From JACKHA01 sp041401985 (GTDB lineage Bacteria > Planctomycetota > Phycisphaerae > Phycisphaerales > UBA1924), in contig JAWKTE010000035.1 of assembly GCA_041401985.1 (NCBI GenBank), forward strand, positions 1-9,981: a DNA stretch of 9,981 bases, written 5' to 3'. Shown piece by piece: positions 6,500 to 9,981 of the stretch (positions are counted from its first letter, which is position 1; each line of letters starts with the position of its first letter). A program made the position numbers and the translations under genes. The notes beneath the pieces are model-generated. The model was not told where the DNA came from, did not search any database, and was given only the letters and a program-made list of their open reading frames with translations.

Positions 6500-6543
6500 A
6501 GTGGGTCGTGCGGATCGGTCCACGCCCATGAAGAGCCGGACCA

Positions 6544-6562
6544 ATGTATGCATAATGTTTGG
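6544..6562. promoter_or_regulatory. AT-rich patch with TATGCATA palindrome in divergent spacer
   Basis: ATGTATGCATAATGTTTGG is strikingly AT-rich for this sequence and contains the perfect palindrome TATGCATA (6547-6554). It sits 56-74 bases before the minus-strand start at 6488, a reasonable distance for its -10 region (minus strand CATTATGCATACATT). No matching -35 is evident, so it may instead be an operator. Confidence 0.35.
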
Positions 6563-6621
6563 ATTGGGCCGGCCGCCGTGGCGGCGGGCCTCGGTAGCGT
6601 ATCTCGGCCGCAACCGGCAAG

Positions 6622-6655
6622 CAAGTGTTTGCACAAACTTTCTCGCAAGCACTTG
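6622..6655. promoter_or_regulatory. Operator-like inverted repeat in divergent spacer
   Basis: CAAGTGTTTGC (6622-6632) and GCAAGCACTTG (6645-6655) are reverse complements at 10 of 11 positions, separated by 12 bases. A second small inverted repeat, GTTTG-CA-CAAAC (6627-6638), overlaps the left arm. The element lies between two divergently transcribed secreted-protein genes, where a regulator acting on both would bind. No T-tract follows, so a terminator is less likely. Confidence 0.45.
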
Positions 6656-6737
6656 AACGGGTGTTGCTCGCCCGGTCTCGTCTAGACGTTGGGCTCCGTG
6701 TTCGGGGCCTGCGTGCCGGCGCAACCGGGGTGCCGAT

Positions 6738-6755
6738 CGCGGCCGAGAGGCCGCG
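6738..6755 (+). promoter_or_regulatory. 5'-UTR hairpin with GAGA tetraloop just before the ribosome binding site
   Basis: CGCGGCC (6738-6744) pairs perfectly with GGCCGCG (6749-6755) around a GAGA (GNRA-type) tetraloop. The hairpin ends six bases before the GGAG of the gene starting at 6774, so it could protect the mRNA 5' region or influence ribosome access. Confidence 0.5.
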
Positions 6756-6761
6756 GCTTCT

Positions 6762-6765
6762 GGAG
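6762..6765 (+). promoter_or_regulatory. Ribosome binding site for the gene at 6774
   Basis: GGAG, extended as GGAGA, lies eight bases before the ATG at 6774. Together with the signal peptide that follows, it supports this start. Confidence 0.7.
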
Positions 6766-6773
6766 ACGAGACA

Positions 6774-8462
6774 ATGACTGGTCTGAACGCTCGGAGCCTG
6801 CGCGTCGCCGCGGGCGTTGCGGGGTTGGTGGCGGTGCTGGGTGCGGTGTCGCCGGCGGGCGCGCAGAGCCTGCTGTCGGTGGGCGCGAACGTGATCGCGG
6901 CGTCCGGCCAGGACGTGCCGGGACTCACCGGGGTCACGTTCGGCGGGATCAGCACGTTCGACAGCCCGGTCCTGGACGAGAACGGCTCGGTGCTGTTCCG
7001 TGGGCGCATGGTCGGCATGGACGTGATGCCCACGAACGAGCGGGCGCTGTTCCGCGGGTCGTCGGCCGCCTCCTTGTCCATGCTGATCCGCGGCGGGGAC
7101 GCGGCTCCCGGCATCGCCGGCGCGAACCTGAACACCGCGACCGCCAGCGGCATCGGCAGCGGCTACCGCCTCAGCCCGAGCGGTCAGACCATGTGGGGCT
7201 CGAGCCTGTCGGGCACCAGCGGCACCACCACCGACACGGCGATCTTCGGCGGGTTTGCCGGCTCGCTCGTCAAGTTCGTGCAGGAGGGCGACGCCGCCCC
7301 CGGCACGATGGGCGCCACCTTCAGCAGTTCGTTCAGCAGCCCCAGCCAGCAGAACACCTCCATCGATCGCGCCGGGCGCATCCTGTTCAAGAGCAACCTG
7401 CTCGGCGGCGACGTGTCGGGCACCACCAACAACGAGGGCTGGTTCTACGGCATGCCGGGGTCGCTCGCCATGATGGTCCGCAAGGGCGACGACGTGGCCA
7501 GCGGCGCCACCGCCGCGTCCCTGGGCTTCGTCAGCCAGACCAACATGAGCGGCCAGGTGCTGTTCGACCTCACGCTCGGCGGGACGGCGATCGCCGACAA
7601 CAACTCGTCGGTGTGGGTCCACACCCCGGGCGCGGGCAACAGCCTCGTGCTGCGCGAGGGCGACGCGGCCCCCGGCACCGTCGGGGCCACGTTCGGCGTG
7701 GCGGGAGGCGGGTGGACCCCCGGCATCGGCGGCAACGCGTTCAACTCCGACGGACGCTTTGTGTTCACCGCTCCGCTGCTCGGCGGCGACGTCGTCGCGG
7801 GCGACAACGACCGAGGAACCTACGTCGGCTCGGCCGGCGGGCACACGCTGGTCATGCGTCGCGGCGAGGCCGCCCCGGGCACCGACGGGCTCTTCGACGT
7901 GGTCAACAACTCGGGCCAGGCCCTGGGCCAACTCGACCGGGTCGTGCTGCAGTCGTCGCTTCGCGGCGGCACGGTGGGCTCGACCGACGACACCGGCATC
8001 TGGGCCGGCACGCCGGGCGCGCTCGAGCTGGTGGCTCGCGAGGGCGGCGTCGCCCCCGGCATCACGGACGGCACCTTCGGCAGCATGACCGGCCAGGCGA
8101 TGCTCACCAACGCGCTCGGCCAGGTCGTGTTCAACAACTCGGTGCTCACCCCCACGGGCAGCGTGACCGCCATGTTCGCGTGGGACCCGTCGGCGGGTCT
8201 GATGTTGCTGGCTGCGGTCGGCGATGAGGTCGAGGTCGCTCCCGGCGTGTTCAAAGCCGTGACCGGTCTGGGGAGCGTCGGGTTCACCAACTCGGAGAAC
8301 TCCTCGCTCTCGCTGGGCAATGATGGCACGGTGGCGATCCGTCTGTCGTTCGCCAACAACGAGGGCGCGATCGTGACCGTCCGCGTCGTGCCCGCCCCGG
8401 CGGGGATCGCGCCGCTGGCGGTGCTGGGGCTGCTGGCGTCGCGCCGGCGCCGCGCTGGCTGA
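6774..8462 (+). CDS. Secreted eight-repeat protein with PEP-CTERM-like sorting tail, 562 aa
   Basis: The signal peptide spans residues 1-30 (hydrophobic VAAGVAGLVAVLGAV, cut after PAGA). The body contains eight units of about 60 residues. Each has a G-D-x-x-P-G turn, usually EGDAAPG (at 45, 107, 171, 237, 295, 363, 423, 482; the unit at 237 is degenerate), and, 19-32 residues later, a strand of type D-x-x-G-x-V-L-F (67, 133, 197, 256, 323, 384, 444, 514). An eight-bladed propeller is possible by inference. The end is VPAP (539-542), a hydrophobic helix (AGIAPLAVLGLLA) and RRRR-AG, the three-part layout of PEP-CTERM/exosortase signals in the VPAP form common in planctomycetes. No cysteine is visible. 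The repeats resemble uncharacterised planctomycete repeat domains; I cannot name the family with certainty. Likely role: surface or extracellular matrix protein. It is divergent from the dockerin gene and has a GAGA hairpin on each side. Confidence 0.85.
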   Translation: MTGLNARSLRVAAGVAGLVAVLGAVSPAGAQSLLSVGANVIAASGQDVPGLTGVTFGGISTFDSPVLDENGSVLFRGRMVGMDVMPTNERALFRGSSAASLSMLIRGGDAAPGIAGANLNTATASGIGSGYRLSPSGQTMWGSSLSGTSGTTTDTAIFGGFAGSLVKFVQEGDAAPGTMGATFSSSFSSPSQQNTSIDRAGRILFKSNLLGGDVSGTTNNEGWFYGMPGSLAMMVRKGDDVASGATAASLGFVSQTNMSGQVLFDLTLGGTAIADNNSSVWVHTPGAGNSLVLREGDAAPGTVGATFGVAGGGWTPGIGGNAFNSDGRFVFTAPLLGGDVVAGDNDRGTYVGSAGGHTLVMRRGEAAPGTDGLFDVVNNSGQALGQLDRVVLQSSLRGGTVGSTDDTGIWAGTPGALELVAREGGVAPGITDGTFGSMTGQAMLTNALGQVVFNNSVLTPTGSVTAMFAWDPSAGLMLLAAVGDEVEVAPGVFKAVTGLGSVGFTNSENSSLSLGNDGTVAIRLSFANNEGAIVTVRVVPAPAGIAPLAVLGLLASRRRRAG

Positions 8463-8485
8463 TGCCGTCACCCTCCTTGCGGGGA

Positions 8486-8505
8486 CCGGCTCCGAGAGGG
8501 GCCGG
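8486..8505 (+). terminator. Hairpin after the PEP-CTERM-like gene
   Basis: CCGGCTCC (8486-8493) pairs with GGGGCCGG (8498-8505), including one G-U pair, around a GAGA tetraloop, starting 24 bases past the stop at 8462. No U-tract follows, so it may act as a terminator or as a 3' stabilising hairpin. Confidence 0.5.
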
Positions 8506-8522
8506 CGCCCGCTTCACACCGA

Positions 8523-8538
8523 CCGCGGCATGCCGCGG
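8523..8538. promoter_or_regulatory. Perfect 16-bp palindrome upstream of the unknown gene
   Basis: CCGCGGCATGCCGCGG reads the same on both strands. It lies 47 bases before the preferred start at 8586, so it could be an operator for a dimeric regulator, possibly the protein encoded downstream, which has a helix-turn-helix-like segment. In such GC-rich DNA a chance origin remains possible. Confidence 0.4.
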
Positions 8539-8585
8539 AACTCTCCGCTCCCATGGCCGGGGGCGTCCACGCCGTAGGGATTGCC

Positions 8586-9797
8586 ATGCCGACCGACATC
8601 GCCTCGCACGGAACCAGCTTTGAGGAGGATCTGACCGGCGCGCTGGGCGAACTGCGCGGGCGGCTCGGCGACGCCATCGGCTCGATCGGGCTGCCGATGT
8701 CCGAGCCGCAGGAGATCGCGCGGCGTCTGGGCATCAGCCGCAACCTGACGTGGAAGGTCTCGAAGGTCGTTTGCTCGGAGGACGTGTTCGAGGCGACCCA
8801 GCACCTGCCCGGCATGGAGGGGATCGAGATCCTGCTCGGCGCGCTGGGAGAGGCCGGGGTCGAGGCGGCCCGCATCGACGCGGTGCGGGAGACGACGCGC
8901 CGGTTCGACGCGGTGGTCGAGACGCACTCGGGCGATCGGGCCACGCTGGACCTGATGCTCGACGGGATGGGCGGGACCGTCGCCTCGCGTCTGGAGCAGA
9001 GCCGCAAGCAAGCGTTCCGGGGCAACAGCGGCGTCTGGGGCATCCAGGCGCGGGCCCGCATGACCAGCCTGCTGGTCGCGCCGACGCCGGGGGATTCCGA
9101 GCACGTCGACCTGGCCCTGCTGGGCGGGATGTTCGATATCCGGCGTCTGCGTCCGCACGTGACCTGGCCGATTTTCTACCCCATGGCCTACCACGACGAC
9201 GGGACGCCGATCGCCTCGGCGGTCGACACGCCGATCGACGAGGGGATCGAGGACCCGGCGGGCCCGCACCTGATCCGCGAGTTCTGCACGGACACGATGC
9301 CCGAGATCCGGGCCCGCCAGGCCGGTGATCGCCTGGTCTACGAGTTCGGGCCGGGGCCGGTGGGCAACACCGGGGCGTTCTCGATGGTGTTCGGCACGCT
9401 GACGGCGGGGCAACTGCCGCGTCGGCGGACGCCCGAGGACGCATTCGGCGAATCGACCACGCAGATCACGATGCCGACCGGCGCGGTGCAGTTCGACGTC
9501 TTGATCCACCGGGACCTGGCGTTCGGCGAGCCGGAGGCGGCGGTGATCGGGCGGGTGGCGGTGCCGAACGGGGCGGACGATTTCCACGACATCCCGATCG
9601 CCGAGCAGCCGCGCGAGTTGTCGGGGCGTCCGCCGATGATCGGCTCGGCGCTGGTGCCGCGGTACGAGGCGATCGTGCAGCGGACGATGGATCGGTGCGG
9701 GTGGTCGCTGGGGGAGTTCCGGGTGTACCGTCTGCAACTGCAGTACCCGCCGATGCACTCGGTGGTGCGGATGCGATTCGGGCTGGAGCCGGCGTGA
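8586..9797 (+). CDS. Protein of unknown function with possible N-terminal helix-turn-helix, 403 aa
   Basis: I do not recognise this family. Preferred start is the ATG at 8586 (MPTDIASHG), which has AGGGA five bases upstream; an in-frame ATG at 8553 would add 11 residues but has no ribosome binding site. Residues 39-62 (SEPQEIARRLGISRNLTWKV and on) have the spacing of a helix-turn-helix, with an A-x-x-L-G-I-S-x-x-x-x-x-K core. A helical stretch follows (about 64-145). The rest (about 150-403) looks like an alpha/beta domain with strands such as HVTWPIFYPMAY (191-202), RLVYEFGP (249-256), AVQFDVLIHRDL (300-311) and FRVYRLQLQY (378-387). No signal peptide, membrane helix or catalytic motif is evident. 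It could be a transcription regulator with a large sensory domain, but that is inference. Codon use matches the neighbours. A weak hairpin (9813-9830) follows the stop. Confidence 0.8.
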   Translation: MPTDIASHGTSFEEDLTGALGELRGRLGDAIGSIGLPMSEPQEIARRLGISRNLTWKVSKVVCSEDVFEATQHLPGMEGIEILLGALGEAGVEAARIDAVRETTRRFDAVVETHSGDRATLDLMLDGMGGTVASRLEQSRKQAFRGNSGVWGIQARARMTSLLVAPTPGDSEHVDLALLGGMFDIRRLRPHVTWPIFYPMAYHDDGTPIASAVDTPIDEGIEDPAGPHLIREFCTDTMPEIRARQAGDRLVYEFGPGPVGNTGAFSMVFGTLTAGQLPRRRTPEDAFGESTTQITMPTGAVQFDVLIHRDLAFGEPEAAVIGRVAVPNGADDFHDIPIAEQPRELSGRPPMIGSALVPRYEAIVQRTMDRCGWSLGEFRVYRLQLQYPPMHSVVRMRFGLEPA

Positions 9798-9868
9798 CGG
9801 CCGCGGGAGGCGCCGGCGGGGCCTGGCCGGTCGGGTCCCTCGGGTTTCGCGGACGCGGGCTGCCTGCG

Positions 9869-9874
9869 TAGACT
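9869..9874 (+). promoter_or_regulatory. Candidate -10 box for tRNA-Cys
   Basis: TAGACT matches the -10 consensus at four of six positions, and transcription starting about seven bases later would begin just before the mature tRNA. A poor -35 (TTTCGC, 9845-9850) lies 18 bases upstream. Confidence 0.3.
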
Positions 9875-9884
9875 TGGGCCGCTC

Positions 9885-9958
9885 GGCCGGATGCCAGAGT
9901 GGACTAATGGAGCGGATTGCAAATCCGTTATTCGTGGGTTCGAATCCCACTCCGGCCT
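9885..9958 (+). tRNA. trnC: tRNA-Cys, anticodon GCA
   Basis: A full 74-base cloverleaf can be drawn by hand. The acceptor GGCCGGA (9885-9891) pairs with TCCGGCC (9951-9957). The D stem CCA/TGG has a G-A apposition at 13-22. The anticodon stem GCGGA/TCCGT (one G-U pair) carries loop TTGCAAA with anticodon GCA at 9919-9921. The variable loop is five bases, and the T arm is GTGGG-TTCGAAT-CCCAC. The discriminator base is U (9958), as required by cysteinyl-tRNA synthetase. CCA is not encoded and must be added by the CCA-adding enzyme. Confidence 0.97.
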
Positions 9959-9981
9959 GTGACGTTTCTGCGACGACGCGT

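Noticed and set aside
6489..8471. In-frame extension of the dockerin-protein gene to 8471
   Set aside because: It is antisense to the whole eight-repeat gene, is low-complexity Arg/Ala/Gly/His-rich, and a signal peptide plus GGAGG fix the start at 6488.
8514..9950. 478-residue minus-strand frame across the unknown gene and the tRNA
   Set aside because: It runs through the tRNA-Cys gene and is an Arg/His/Pro-rich shadow; the plus-strand frame has balanced composition.
9959..9981. Integration site (attachment sequence) at the 3' end of tRNA-Cys
   Set aside because: Only 23 bases follow the tRNA, no integrase and no repeated tRNA 3' end are visible in the window.

Overview
The window is very GC-rich (third codon positions are almost all G or C) and looks like a chromosomal stretch of a planctomycete, most likely class Phycisphaerae. 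The best clues are a secreted protein ending in two copies of the 'GC-type' dockerin repeat (PGYGVPNG...NDDFF...FAAG, last residue Cys), a neighbour with a VPAP / hydrophobic helix / RRRR tail (a PEP-CTERM-like sorting signal), a Ser/Thr kinase of the bacterial PknB type fused to Sel1 repeats, and a bacterial serpin. The assignment rests on recognising family style by eye, not on a search.

Layout. 2-889 (+): C-terminal three quarters of a serpin, cut by the left window edge. 925-2856 (-): complete arginyl-tRNA synthetase (argS), convergent with the serpin. 2857-3175: gene-free, GC-rich cluster of direct and nested inverted repeats. 3176-4954 (-): Ser/Thr protein kinase with C-terminal Sel1-like repeats and no membrane segment. 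4955-5237: spacer holding a strong hairpin terminator for the next gene. 5238-6488 (-): secreted HAF-repeat protein with a GC-type dockerin C-terminus. 6489-6773: divergent control region, the most AT-rich piece of the window. 6774-8462 (+): secreted eight-repeat protein with a PEP-CTERM-like tail. 8463-8585: hairpin and a perfect 16-bp palindrome. 8586-9797 (+): protein of unknown function with a possible N-terminal helix-turn-helix. 9885-9958 (+): tRNA-Cys(GCA).

How the genes relate. argS and tRNA-Cys are housekeeping genes. The two divergent secreted repeat proteins share one control region but carry different C-terminal signals, so they are probably both cell-surface or matrix proteins handled by different export or anchoring routes. 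The kinase is likely a cytoplasmic signalling protein; nothing in the window identifies its substrate. I see no defence system, CRISPR array, insertion sequence, phage gene or biosynthetic cluster. The unusual points are regulatory or structural: the repeat cluster before argS, possible leaderless promoters on argS and the kinase, repeated R-T-x-[IV]-P motifs around the kinase domain, and hairpins on both sides of the PEP-CTERM-like gene.
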